Positions 43,800-52,211 of a stretch of 64,000 bases of DNA are shown in pieces (position 1 is the stretch's first letter; each line of letters starts with the position of its first letter). The notes below the pieces were generated by a model. That model saw only the letters and a program-made list of their open reading frames with translations, ran no database searches and was not told the DNA's origin. The DNA is from Peribacillus muralis (GTDB taxonomy: Bacteria; Bacillota; Bacilli; Bacillales; DSM-1321), in the NCBI RefSeq assembly GCF_001439925.1, contig NZ_LMBV01000003.1, positions 82,815-146,814 on the forward strand, read 5' to 3'. The position numbers and the translations under genes were made by a program.

Positions 43800-44858
43800 T
43801 CATTTTTTATAGTCGATACCCATTTTGATACTTAATTCAGGGCGCTGATCGATATATTCCATGTAGGCTTCTGCACACTGGTCAAATGTAACGATTGGTT
43901 CAATGATATCCTCACAATTTAGATAGCCATTCATCAGCAGTTCCCAGCATGTTTCTTCAATGCGCTTTCTGTTCCAGCGTGGATAATCTGGATTAGGCTC
44001 GCTTGCTGCGCGGGAGAACACTATTTTTGCATTATTGAAATGGGCTTCTCTTCCGAAATTCAACCCTTCAGGAAAGGCCTTCCCAAAGGCCACATATGAA
44101 ATAATGCCGCCATACGCAATGCCCTTCAGTGCCGCTTGAAGCGCTGCCGCATTTCCACTTGTTTCAATGATCGAATCCGCCCCTATTTTGTTTGTCAGCT
44201 TCTTCACTTCATACCCTACGTCATCAATGGTTGGATCAAAACAAACATCCGCTCCGTTACGCTTTGCAATTTCCCTGCGTTGATTCAAGGGATCTACACC
44301 GACAACGATGCTCGCACCCGCTTTTTTTGCTAGTTGGATAGCCAGTTGGCCAATGGCACCCAGCCCGACCACAACGACGTAATCACCTGCGCGTACATTG
44401 GCATCGCGTACACCACTCATGGCAAATTGTGCGGGATCATAGCAAACGGCATTTTGCCATTTTGCCCCCTCTGGCATCTTACGTAAACGATGATTATCTA
44501 CCGCATTTACAATGACTGTTTCCATGATGGGTCCATACGTACAAACCGTATCTCCTACCTGGTATCCCGTCACATTCGTTCCCATTTCAATGATTCGGCC
44601 TACAACCATATTCCCAAGCTGGAATTCCCCAAATACGATCCCTTTAGACGAGCCTTCTTCCCTTGGCATGAACATCCGCCACTCTTCAGAAAAATCCTCA
44701 TCCATGAAAGGTGTCATCCCGCGAAAGTCGATCACTTCAGTGCCATGTTTAGGTGAGGCGAACTGCACGTCTATTTTCACTTCATTTGGCTTGGTGGAAA
44801 TTTCTTCATAATCTACCAATGCTGCCACTCTTGGTTTTACCGCAACTAGTTTCTTCAT
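43800..44858 (-). CDS. ycjQ: Zinc-dependent medium-chain dehydrogenase, guloside 3-dehydrogenase type (YcjQ orthologue)
   Basis: A dehydrogenase of 352 residues with an MDR fold. GroES-like N-domain (SPKHGTEVIDFRG), VVGRIIEMGTNVTGYQVGDTV, the Rossmann motif VVGLGAIGQLAIQLAKKAGA and IVFSRAASEPNPDYPRWNRKRIEETCWELLMNGYLNCEDII match E. coli YcjQ. YcjQ is reported to oxidise C3 of D-gulosides with NAD. It lies between the ABC permeases and the epimerase in the same order as in E. coli. AGAAGG precedes the start by nine bases. Confidence 0.88.
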   Translation of the reverse strand: MKKLVAVKPRVAALVDYEEISTKPNEVKIDVQFASPKHGTEVIDFRGMTPFMDEDFSEEWRMFMPREEGSSKGIVFGEFQLGNMVVGRIIEMGTNVTGYQVGDTVCTYGPIMETVIVNAVDNHRLRKMPEGAKWQNAVCYDPAQFAMSGVRDANVRAGDYVVVVGLGAIGQLAIQLAKKAGASIVVGVDPLNQRREIAKRNGADVCFDPTIDDVGYEVKKLTNKIGADSIIETSGNAAALQAALKGIAYGGIISYVAFGKAFPEGLNFGREAHFNNAKIVFSRAASEPNPDYPRWNRKRIEETCWELLMNGYLNCEDIIEPIVTFDQCAEAYMEYIDQRPELSIKMGIDYKK

Positions 44859-44896
44859 CTTATATACCTTCTCTCGTTAATTTGAATTTTTTTCAA

Positions 44897-45751
44897 TTAT
44901 CCTTTGACTCCGCCTTCGGTCACGTTTCCTTTTATGAAGTGCTCAGAGATTGCGTACATCGCTACAACTGGAAGTGCCGTTATAAGCGAGGCGGCCATCA
45001 TTCTTCCCCAAATATAATCCGGGGTACTGAACAAGGCATTCAAACCGATTGGGAGCGTGAAGTTAACAGAGTCCGACAGGAATATCGATGCGAACAAGTA
45101 ATCATTCCAGGCGACCATAAATGAATAGACAAAAACGGATATGATCCCTGATAGAGCTAGTGGGATGATAATATAGAAAATGATTTGGATACGGTTCAAC
45201 CCGTCAATCATCGCTGCTTCCTCTAAATCATCCGGAATGGTGTCAAAATAGCTTTTTAACATAAAGATCGATGTTGGAAGCGTTTGAACGATCATCGTAA
45301 TGATCAGTGCTGTTTTCGTATCATACAAACCGAGACCGGATATGATCTTAAATAACGGAACGACAAGCAAAATCCCAGACAGCATATACACGGTATAGAA
45401 GCTTGCATTAATGGTCGTTTTTCCGATAAAGTTCAATTTCGAAAGGGCGTAGGCCCCGAAAATGCCAATTAAAACTGACAGCAACGCTGCTGTGAGGGCC
45501 ACTGTTAAACTATTTTTAAAATAAGCCAAGAAAGGAAAGATATCCGGATTGAAGATATCCAAATAATGCTGAAATGTCCAATCCTTCGGAAAAAAGGTTG
45601 GGTCAGTGGCAACCGCTTCCTTGGAATTCTTGAATGAAGTCATCAGCATGATGAAAAATGGGAATAGGGAAACGACCAATAAGGCGATCAGCCCAGTATA
45701 AAAACCGATTTTCCTTGCTGTTTTATTCTTTTTACTGCTAGCCATTGCCAT
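44897..45751 (-). CDS. ycjP: Carbohydrate ABC transporter permease, MalG type (YcjP orthologue)
   Basis: A permease of 284 residues with six membrane segments; the ATPase-docking EAA loop reads EEAAMIDGLNRIQIIFYIIIPLALSG. It pairs with the MalF-type protein encoded just upstream, which it overlaps by 14 bp. No ATPase gene accompanies the pair, as is usual for Bacillus sugar importers that share MsmX. The substrate is inferred to be the glycoside degraded by the operon. Confidence 0.9.
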   Translation of the reverse strand: MAMASSKKNKTARKIGFYTGLIALLVVSLFPFFIMLMTSFKNSKEAVATDPTFFPKDWTFQHYLDIFNPDIFPFLAYFKNSLTVALTAALLSVLIGIFGAYALSKLNFIGKTTINASFYTVYMLSGILLVVPLFKIISGLGLYDTKTALIITMIVQTLPTSIFMLKSYFDTIPDDLEEAAMIDGLNRIQIIFYIIIPLALSGIISVFVYSFMVAWNDYLFASIFLSDSVNFTLPIGLNALFSTPDYIWGRMMAASLITALPVVAMYAISEHFIKGNVTEGGVKG

Positions 45752-46613
45752 TGAATTTCACCCGCTTTCTTGATGCTATTATTACGATGGAAAGGATAAT
45801 GAATAGAATGACAGAGATGGATGCGGCCTTACCAAGGTCATTAAAGGCAAATGCCGTTTCGTATAAGTAAATACCGATGATGTTCACTTTGTTCGTTAAC
45901 AGATATACATCTGTGAACATATAGAATAACCAGATGGAACGAAGTGTTATAATCGTTATCAGCACTGGCATGATCGCCGGGATGGTCACACTCTTGAACT
46001 TCTCCCAGGTCGAAGCCCCATCGATTTCCGCCGCTTCATATAAACTCGAATCCACCGTCTGCAGGATTGCCAGGAATGAGATGAATGCATAAGGGAAGTA
46101 TCTCCATATAGCAAAAAGCACGACTAGTATGAAGCTGCTGACAGGATTGTCAAACCATAGAGGTGCTTTATCAAATAAATGAAACACGTCCACTCCTAGA
46201 TGATTTATGACGCCATATCCATTATTGAACATGTACTTCCAGGCAAACACCAAGGAAATCGAGGGGGTTACATAAGAAAGAATGATCAATGACCGAGCTG
46301 CTTTACGGAATTTGAAGGGGCGATTAAAGAAAATCGCCACGGCCAACCCCAGTGCCGTACTCCCTGCCACCGCCAGTATCATGTATAAAACTGTAATTCC
46401 TAAAGATTTAATGAATTCGACATCAGTCAGTATGTCCGTATAGTTTTTTAACCCCACGAACGTTGCGTCTAACCTTGGGTTGATTGGTAAATCAAAGAAA
46501 CTAATCTTTATGTTGGATATCATTGGATATGCCACAAGCAAAAGCACTAAAAAGACACTTGGGAAAAGCAGTACCATTGCCAACTTCATATCCGATTTGC
46601 CTCTGTTTTTCAT
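45738..46613 (-). CDS. ycjO: Carbohydrate ABC transporter permease, MalF type (YcjO orthologue)
   Basis: A permease of 291 residues with six helices (first: LAMVLLFPSVFLVLLLVAYPMI) and the EAA loop YEAAEIDGASTWEKFKSVTIPAIMPVL. Two ATG codons compete: 46619 and 46613. The second is chosen because GGGGG is then eight bases upstream. The 132-bp gap to the upstream binding-protein gene holds a hairpin at 46655-46695. Confidence 0.9.
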   Translation of the reverse strand: MKNRGKSDMKLAMVLLFPSVFLVLLLVAYPMISNIKISFFDLPINPRLDATFVGLKNYTDILTDVEFIKSLGITVLYMILAVAGSTALGLAVAIFFNRPFKFRKAARSLIILSYVTPSISLVFAWKYMFNNGYGVINHLGVDVFHLFDKAPLWFDNPVSSFILVVLFAIWRYFPYAFISFLAILQTVDSSLYEAAEIDGASTWEKFKSVTIPAIMPVLITIITLRSIWLFYMFTDVYLLTNKVNIIGIYLYETAFAFNDLGKAASISVILFIILSIVIIASRKRVKFNGNG

Positions 46614-46654
46614 GTTCATGACCCCCTGAATACATACCGTTTTTCCCCTATGAG

Positions 46655-46695
46655 ATGTCCAAGACCCAATGAACCTTTATCTCGGCCTTGGACAT
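46655..46695 (-). other. Intercistronic stem-loop between the binding-protein gene and the permease genes
   Basis: ATGTCCAAG pairs with CTTGGACAT (9 bp), extended by CC/GG inside. No T-run follows, so it is more likely an mRNA-stabilising structure that favours expression of the upstream binding protein than a full terminator. Confidence 0.55.
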
Positions 46696-46745
46696 ATTTA
46701 TTAAAATAGAGGGGCCTGCGTTATGTTAATGCCTTTCCTTGAATC

Positions 46746-48050
46746 TTATTTGCTTAAGACGTCCTTGATTTTCTTTTCAGCGGTTTTAAGTTCACTATCG
46801 ACGCTTTTTCCGCCAACCGTAATATCATTCACTAATTTAGATATAGCGCCTGAGCTCGTTATATCACCCATTTTCACGTAGTTTTTCTCGCCGACGAGTC
46901 CAAACACTTGGATGTCGTTAAATGATGTGGCAATTTCCGTCGATAAATCCCCGAAGGATTTCACCACTTCATTTTGTTGATAGACAGCGTTTTCTGTTAC
47001 CGCTTTATTGACTGGCTGCGCACCGCCTGGTGACATCAATACCCAATCTGTCATATTTTCCGGCTCGGACAAAAACGCCGTGAATTTTTCTGCCGCTTGT
47101 TTTTGTGCATCTTCCAAACCAGAGGAAATGGTGATTGCCGAGACCGTACCGTACACTGCTTTTGTTTTTTGTTGCGGAATCGCAAAACCGATATTGTCCG
47201 CATCACCTTCTGCATGTACCGAAGGCAGGATATAAGTAGAATATACAGCCATTGGCGTCGTTCCATTCATGAATGCATCTTTAACCTCAGTGGTATCATT
47301 TGAACCTGGCATCGTATATTTGGCGAGTTCTTTATAATAGGTTAGTGCTTCTTTCATCGCCTTTTTATTCATATCCAGCTTTCCTTTGCCATCAAGTACA
47401 TTCGCATTGTTCGATAGTGCAAATTGAGAGAATGCTTGCTCCGAGAATCCTCCTTCAACGGTTGGCAAGCCGATGCCGTACTTTTTACTGCCGCTGTCCG
47501 TAAATGCCTTTGCGACCTTCAGTACATCATCCCAGGTTTTCGGCTCGTCAAAACCTTTGGAGGCCAGCATTTCTTTATTGAACCATATTCCTTGTACCCA
47601 GCCACTTATCGGAATACCGGTATAACCGTTTCCATCTTCTGGTGTCATTAGTTTTAAAGCACCTTCATAGAAGTCCGCTTTACCCGCTTCATCAAGTGTT
47701 TTGGTAACGGCTTCTTTATCGATGAGCTGTTCTTTATCCATTACTTTTGCATAATCCTGTCCAACTTCAAGGACTGCAGGGAGTTTTCCGGCGCTTGCTA
47801 ACGTGATGATTTTTGTATTATATGAATCTTCTTGAACTGGAATTTGCTTGATTTTTATGTTCGGGTTTTCCTTTTCGAATTTATCGACCAGCTTGTTGAT
47901 CACCGCAAGCCGCTCCTGTTCAACGGAGGAATGCATAAACTCGATCGTTACATTCTCATCTGCTCCTGCTTTGTTGTTTCCACCGCTGCAAGCTGATAAA
48001 GTCATGCATAAAAGGAAGATCAATGCTACACTCATGATTTTGAATTTCAC
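46746..48050 (-). CDS. ycjN: Carbohydrate ABC transporter substrate-binding lipoprotein (YcjN orthologue)
   Basis: A 434-residue lipoprotein; the signal ends with LSACSGG. The SBP_bac_1 pattern is clear (VTIEFMHSSVEQERLAVINKLVDKFEKENPNIKIKQIPV, GIPISGWVQGIWFNKEMLASKGFDEPKTWDD). It should capture the glycoside outside the membrane and pass it to the two permeases. The GTG start has AGGAGGT six bases upstream. It is the second gene of the operon, 12 bp after the GH13_18 gene. Confidence 0.9.
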   Translation of the reverse strand: MKFKIMSVALIFLLCMTLSACSGGNNKAGADENVTIEFMHSSVEQERLAVINKLVDKFEKENPNIKIKQIPVQEDSYNTKIITLASAGKLPAVLEVGQDYAKVMDKEQLIDKEAVTKTLDEAGKADFYEGALKLMTPEDGNGYTGIPISGWVQGIWFNKEMLASKGFDEPKTWDDVLKVAKAFTDSGSKKYGIGLPTVEGGFSEQAFSQFALSNNANVLDGKGKLDMNKKAMKEALTYYKELAKYTMPGSNDTTEVKDAFMNGTTPMAVYSTYILPSVHAEGDADNIGFAIPQQKTKAVYGTVSAITISSGLEDAQKQAAEKFTAFLSEPENMTDWVLMSPGGAQPVNKAVTENAVYQQNEVVKSFGDLSTEIATSFNDIQVFGLVGEKNYVKMGDITSSGAISKLVNDITVGGKSVDSELKTAEKKIKDVLSK

Positions 48051-48061
48051 AGTTTTACCTC

Positions 48062-49747
48062 CTAGTTAATTGATTTCAACCAAAGGAATTGATAGGGATC
48101 TAGTGTTATAGTATCGACGAAAGTCATTTCTTCCCCAGTGATTATATTGACAAATTCACCCGAAAATTGAAAATCAACCTGTTCGTTCGCAATATTATGA
48201 ATAATGGTAAGACTATTTTGGGAGTCATAGCCTCTTTTAAGGGCAAATATTTTTTCTCCTTTATCCAAAACTTCCATAGGGACATCTGGATGAAATAACG
48301 CTTCCGCTTTTCTTGTTTGAATGATGTTCGTTAATTCCCGATATATCTTGCTTCGCAGCGTGCCAGGTTTTGTCAGCTCCGTTTCAATTTCATCCAAACC
48401 ATACTTTTGACGATTAATGGAACGGTTCATTCCTGTTTTGACAACACCATCATAATCATTTCGGGACCCTAATATACTTTGGATGTATATCGCCGGCACT
48501 CCCTGAAGTGATAGTAAAATGGAATGTGCCGATAAGAAGCGTTTCATCCTTAGGTCATCATCATCCGCACGTTTATTCAACGCGTCCAAGTAAGTCACAT
48601 TTACCTCATATGGACTTTGTGTGTTATCCGGATTTTTCTTATAGTTCACCTTTGCCCCCTCTTCTTTTAGATCAGATACAAGAGCAAGAATTTCTTCTTC
48701 CGGGATGATGCCGCGAATCGGATTCAAGCCAATGCCGTCGTGGGAAGCAAGGAAATTAAAGAAGGTTGTCTCATCGCCTGCTGGCTGAAGATTCCTTGCC
48801 CAGTTCGTAAGAGCGCTCCCATCACCGCGGTTGATCGTATATAGCACAAGCGGAGGTAGGGGAAATTGATAAACCATATGTGCTTCATCGCTTCCATTGC
48901 CGAAATATGAAATATTATCCTTATGAGGTACATTTGTTTCCGTGATGATTACTGTCCCTTTCGCCACTTCCTCAACGATATCACGGAATAGTTTGATGAT
49001 TTGGTGTGTTTTTTCCAAATGGATACATGTAGTTCCAATTTCTTTCCACATGAATCCTACCGCATCGAGCCGGATGTATTCCGCACCGTGTTCAATATAA
49101 AATAGTAGGACATCGATCATTTTCAATAAGACATTCGGATTTTTGAAGTTCAAATCAATTTGGTCTTCACTGAACGTCGTCCAAATATATCTTTCTGAAC
49201 CATCCTCCATTTTAAACTTGGTGAGAACTGGAGTGGATCTTGGTCTCGTTACTGCACTCAAATCTGTGTCAGGTTCCATCTCTGTAAAAAAGTCAGCATA
49301 CTCGGGGCTGCCTTTTATGTATTCTTTAAACCAATCACTTTGTGCCGAAATATGATTGCACACATAATCAAACATGATTCTAGTTTTCTTGGATAGTTTT
49401 TCTACATCTTCCCAATCTCCTGCTATTGGATTGACCTTCTTATAATCGATGACCGAAAAACCATCGTCTGATGAATAAGGGTAAAAGGGTAGAAGATGGA
49501 CAATTTCGAAATTGTCTGCCAAATAACGGTCAAATACCTTCTCAAAAGTCGCCAGTGCAGGCTTTCCTTCTTCCTGAAATTGATCCGAATAGGTAATTAA
49601 TACAAGATCTTTTTCATCCCATCTTTGTTTTCGTTCTTTAGTATGTGTTTGTTTTGCTTTTAGAAGCTTCTCTTTCAAACTAGTCCATATCTTTTGAGCA
49701 TCAGTTTCCCCATATATGGCAGTCAGTCTTTGTTTTATATATTTCAT
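48062..49747 (-). CDS. ycjM: GH13_18 glucosylglycerate phosphorylase (YcjM orthologue; sucrose phosphorylase family)
   Basis: A retaining phosphorylase of 561 residues. The catalytic nucleophile is Asp228 in EYIRLDAVGFMWK, the acid/base Glu270 in VIITETNVPHKDN, and the transition-state Asp in NFLASHDGIGLNP. The protein runs parallel to E. coli YcjM (RWDEKDLVLITYSDQF, HLLPFYPYSSDDGFSVIDY, SDEAHMVYQFPLPPLVLY), which is reported to act on alpha-glucosyl-glycerate rather than sucrose. It would give alpha-glucose 1-phosphate and glycerate. The start at 49747 has AAGGAGGAGG five bases upstream; the open frame to 49852 runs through the operators and promoter and is not used. Confidence 0.9.
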   Translation of the reverse strand: MKYIKQRLTAIYGETDAQKIWTSLKEKLLKAKQTHTKERKQRWDEKDLVLITYSDQFQEEGKPALATFEKVFDRYLADNFEIVHLLPFYPYSSDDGFSVIDYKKVNPIAGDWEDVEKLSKKTRIMFDYVCNHISAQSDWFKEYIKGSPEYADFFTEMEPDTDLSAVTRPRSTPVLTKFKMEDGSERYIWTTFSEDQIDLNFKNPNVLLKMIDVLLFYIEHGAEYIRLDAVGFMWKEIGTTCIHLEKTHQIIKLFRDIVEEVAKGTVIITETNVPHKDNISYFGNGSDEAHMVYQFPLPPLVLYTINRGDGSALTNWARNLQPAGDETTFFNFLASHDGIGLNPIRGIIPEEEILALVSDLKEEGAKVNYKKNPDNTQSPYEVNVTYLDALNKRADDDDLRMKRFLSAHSILLSLQGVPAIYIQSILGSRNDYDGVVKTGMNRSINRQKYGLDEIETELTKPGTLRSKIYRELTNIIQTRKAEALFHPDVPMEVLDKGEKIFALKRGYDSQNSLTIIHNIANEQVDFQFSGEFVNIITGEEMTFVDTITLDPYQFLWLKSIN

Positions 49748-49761
49748 ATACGCCTCCTCCT

Positions 49762-49775
49762 TGGAACCGTTTCCA
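49762..49775. promoter_or_regulatory. LacI-type operator O2
   Basis: TGGAACCGTTTCCA is a 14-bp match to the LacI/GalR-family pattern TGGNANCGNTNCCA (read on the minus strand). It lies between the transcription start and the ribosome binding site of the GH13_18 gene. Confidence 0.8.
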
Positions 49776-49792
49776 TAAATTAATTTTGTTTG

Positions 49793-49806
49793 TGGTACCG
49801 CTCCCA
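49793..49806. promoter_or_regulatory. LacI-type operator O1
   Basis: TGGTACCGCTCCCA also fits the same pattern at every fixed position. It sits at the predicted transcription start, 31 bp centre-to-centre from O2, about three helical turns. Confidence 0.8.
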
Positions 49807-49813
49807 CAAACAA

Positions 49814-49842
49814 AATATAATACAGTAAGCGCTTTCTGTCAA
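49814..49842 (-). promoter_or_regulatory. SigA promoter of the ycj-like operon with overlapping cre-like site
   Basis: On the minus strand: -35 TTGACA, exact 17-bp spacer, -10 TATATT. The spacer holds a palindromic catabolite-responsive element AGTAAGCGCTTTCT (49824-49837), 12 of 14 positions matching TGWAANCGNTNWCA. CcpA repression by preferred sugars is therefore likely. Confidence 0.78.
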
Positions 49843-50080
49843 CGAAAACCAAACAATGAATTTTTGCTTTATTTACAATTTACTTATATGTGCGAAAATG
49901 AACTTTCTCTGCCTGCTAGCTCTCCAGTTTTAAAATTTCTATTGCCAGCATCACATTTCGCCCATATAATTTACCCTATGAAACCGCTATCTTTTACATA
50001 TATCACCCAAATTCACTATGAACCTTTAAAATCCAAAAGAAAAGATCATACAAAACCTTACCAGGAAGGGGAGAACAATA

Positions 50081-51091
50081 GTGGGACACACTATCTACGA
50101 TATCGCCCGTGTTGCAATGGTTTCAAAATCCACCGTGTCACGCGTTCTCAACAATCAAAGCAACATTTCAGAAGAATCGCGTGAACGCGTCTTAAAAGCA
50201 ATTGAACAACTGAACTACCATCCAAGCAAATTAGCCAGGGGCCTTTCCGCAGGATTTGATGCCATCATGGTACTATCTCGTTCCACCAAGACTACCGCCA
50301 ATAATCCATTTTTCTCTGAAATTATCCATGCCATATCAACCAATGCCGAAGACAAAAACTTCGATGTAATTTTACAGACTTCGAAAAACAGCCAGGACGA
50401 ACTTCAAAAATGCATCAGGAAAATAAATGAAAAATTCATAAAAGGGATCATTATGCTAAGTTCTCCAGCAAATGAGAACTTTTTCCAACAGATAGATCCA
50501 TTTAATATCCCTATAGTAGTCATTGGTAAGGTTGAGGGAGATTATAAAAATGTTTTTTCTGTAGACACGAATAACTACAGTGACAGCTATGATTTGACGC
50601 AATACTTGATTGATAATGGACATCACGATATTGCCTGCTTGCATTCTCCACTGGATTATCATGTATCCATCGATCGCTTGGAAGGATATATTTCATGTAT
50701 GAAAGCAAATGGCCTCCCACTAAAGGATGAATGGGTTGCAAATAGTGGCTATACCATTGATGCCGCTCACCAGTCAGTCGAAAAAATGCTCGGAAATAAT
50801 CGGCCAACGGCCATTTTTGCCACGGATGATCTTAAAGTGATGAGTATCTACAAGATGGCAGCGGAAAATGGAATTTCAATTCCAAAAGACCTATCCATTG
50901 TAGGGTACAGCAATTCGAATTTACACCCGTTCCTTTCGCCATCTTTGACTTGTAAAGAAATTCCCGTGAGGAAATTAGGCGATGTTGCAACACAAATTCT
51001 TTTTGCAAAGATACAAAACGATCCAAATCCGTTGCCGCATTCGATTATTCCAACCGAAACCATCATCCAAAATTCCGTAGCCGAGATTTGA
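50081..51091 (+). CDS. LacI/GalR-family transcriptional regulator of the ycj-like operon
   Basis: A regulator of 336 residues. The N-terminal helix-turn-helix TIYDIARVAMVSKSTVSRVLNNQSNISEESRERV is complete, with the hinge helix around PSKLARGL, and a periplasmic-binding-protein-like effector domain (AIFATDDLKVMSIYKMAAENGISIPKDLSIVGYSN). The GTG start has AGGGGAG seven bases upstream. It is divergent from the operon and the two operators lie in the shared 333-bp gap, so it most likely represses the operon until an inducer, probably the glycoside, binds. It corresponds in role to E. coli YcjW. Confidence 0.92.
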   Translation: MGHTIYDIARVAMVSKSTVSRVLNNQSNISEESRERVLKAIEQLNYHPSKLARGLSAGFDAIMVLSRSTKTTANNPFFSEIIHAISTNAEDKNFDVILQTSKNSQDELQKCIRKINEKFIKGIIMLSSPANENFFQQIDPFNIPIVVIGKVEGDYKNVFSVDTNNYSDSYDLTQYLIDNGHHDIACLHSPLDYHVSIDRLEGYISCMKANGLPLKDEWVANSGYTIDAAHQSVEKMLGNNRPTAIFATDDLKVMSIYKMAAENGISIPKDLSIVGYSNSNLHPFLSPSLTCKEIPVRKLGDVATQILFAKIQNDPNPLPHSIIPTETIIQNSVAEI

Positions 51092-51149
51092 ATGATGGAG
51101 TTTCCAGGACGAACCTTTGCAAGGAATGCAAGGCATTATAATGACATCC

Positions 51150-51185
51150 AAAAGACCGTCCTCCTTAATTGGGGGACGGTCTTTT
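51150..51185 (+). terminator. Terminator after the LacI-type gene
   Basis: AAAAGACCGTCC pairs with GGACGGTCTTTT around a short CC/GG-extended loop. Confidence 0.8.
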
Positions 51186-51251
51186 GCCTGAGAAATCGAT
51201 GAAAACCGAGCTTGTCTACATTTTTTTATGGCTTATCTAAAATCGTTCCGT

Positions 51252-52067
51252 TTACTCTAGTTCATTTCGTATTATTTCAATATTTTTCTCATGGCACTCT
51301 TTAGTAAAAGCTGATTGGTAACTCATTTCTTTCCCTAGTTGGTCAATTGATTGACTATCACTATTTTTTACAGATTCAATGAGTCGGTTTATATATTCCC
51401 GAGCTAACTCTATCCTTCTATTCATTTCATCTTTATTTTCTGTCGATTGTCCATGTCCAGGTACAAGCACACTAATAACATGGTTCTTTAAGATTTTTTC
51501 TGCCTTCAATAGGGTGTTTATATAGGCGTTAGCACCATCAAACAGATAAGGTAACTCAAATTCAGATAAATAGTCTCCAGTAATCCATATGCCTTGTGGT
51601 TCAATTATTGCAAATAATCCATCATGAGTATGACCAGGTGAAAGATAAAAAGTAATTAATGTATTCCCTATTTCAAGTTGCTGTCCATCTTCTTTAATGA
51701 CTATATCAATAGTTGGAAATTCGATTGGATACGGTCTATCGATGTAATATTCATTATCAAAGTTATTAATTAAATCAAGTTTGTATTGCTTATTGGGATG
51801 GTCCAACATCCCTATGCTTCCTATTACTTTTGCATCTGGAAATGCTCCATATCCAATAATATGGTCAAAATCACCATGCGTAAATAACAAATATAGTTCT
51901 CTTCCATTTCGGATTTGTTCTACATCTGATTTAATTTCATTTATTTCATGTGGTAGCCATGTCGGATCTGTTATTAGTATAAACTCATCGGCTTCAAACA
52001 CATTACTAGTAGTTTTCCATAAGGAACTTTGATAAACAGTTAAATTATTTTTCTTGAATTGTATCAT
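51252..52067 (-). CDS. Metallo-beta-lactamase fold hydrolase
   Basis: A cytosolic protein of 271 residues. The metal-binding motif is THGDFDHIIG, where the usual HxHxDH has become HGDFDH (first His, Asp, Asp-His); further ligands are His in SPGHTHDG and Asp in ITGDYLSEF and His in VPGHGQST. It looks like a glyoxalase II-type or quorum-signal-type MBL protein of unknown substrate. The ATG at 52067 has GAGGAGGG upstream. It is more AT-rich than the upstream operon. Confidence 0.78.
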   Translation of the reverse strand: MIQFKKNNLTVYQSSLWKTTSNVFEADEFILITDPTWLPHEINEIKSDVEQIRNGRELYLLFTHGDFDHIIGYGAFPDAKVIGSIGMLDHPNKQYKLDLINNFDNEYYIDRPYPIEFPTIDIVIKEDGQQLEIGNTLITFYLSPGHTHDGLFAIIEPQGIWITGDYLSEFELPYLFDGANAYINTLLKAEKILKNHVISVLVPGHGQSTENKDEMNRRIELAREYINRLIESVKNSDSQSIDQLGKEMSYQSAFTKECHEKNIEIIRNELE

Positions 52068-52211
52068 AATTACCCTCCTCATTAGATAAAGTATCTTTCT
52101 GTACCTTAAGTCAACTTTAAATTGCTATAGTTTGATCGTAAGTAATCCAATTTTGGGATCTGTATAAGCTTTATCCGAAATTGAAAGATTACAGCTAAAC
52201 ACCCCGTAATA

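Noticed and set aside
49748..49852. N-terminal extension of the GH13_18 gene
   Set aside because: It would translate through the -10 element and both operators; the ATG at 49747 has an excellent ribosome binding site and aligns with the YcjM start.
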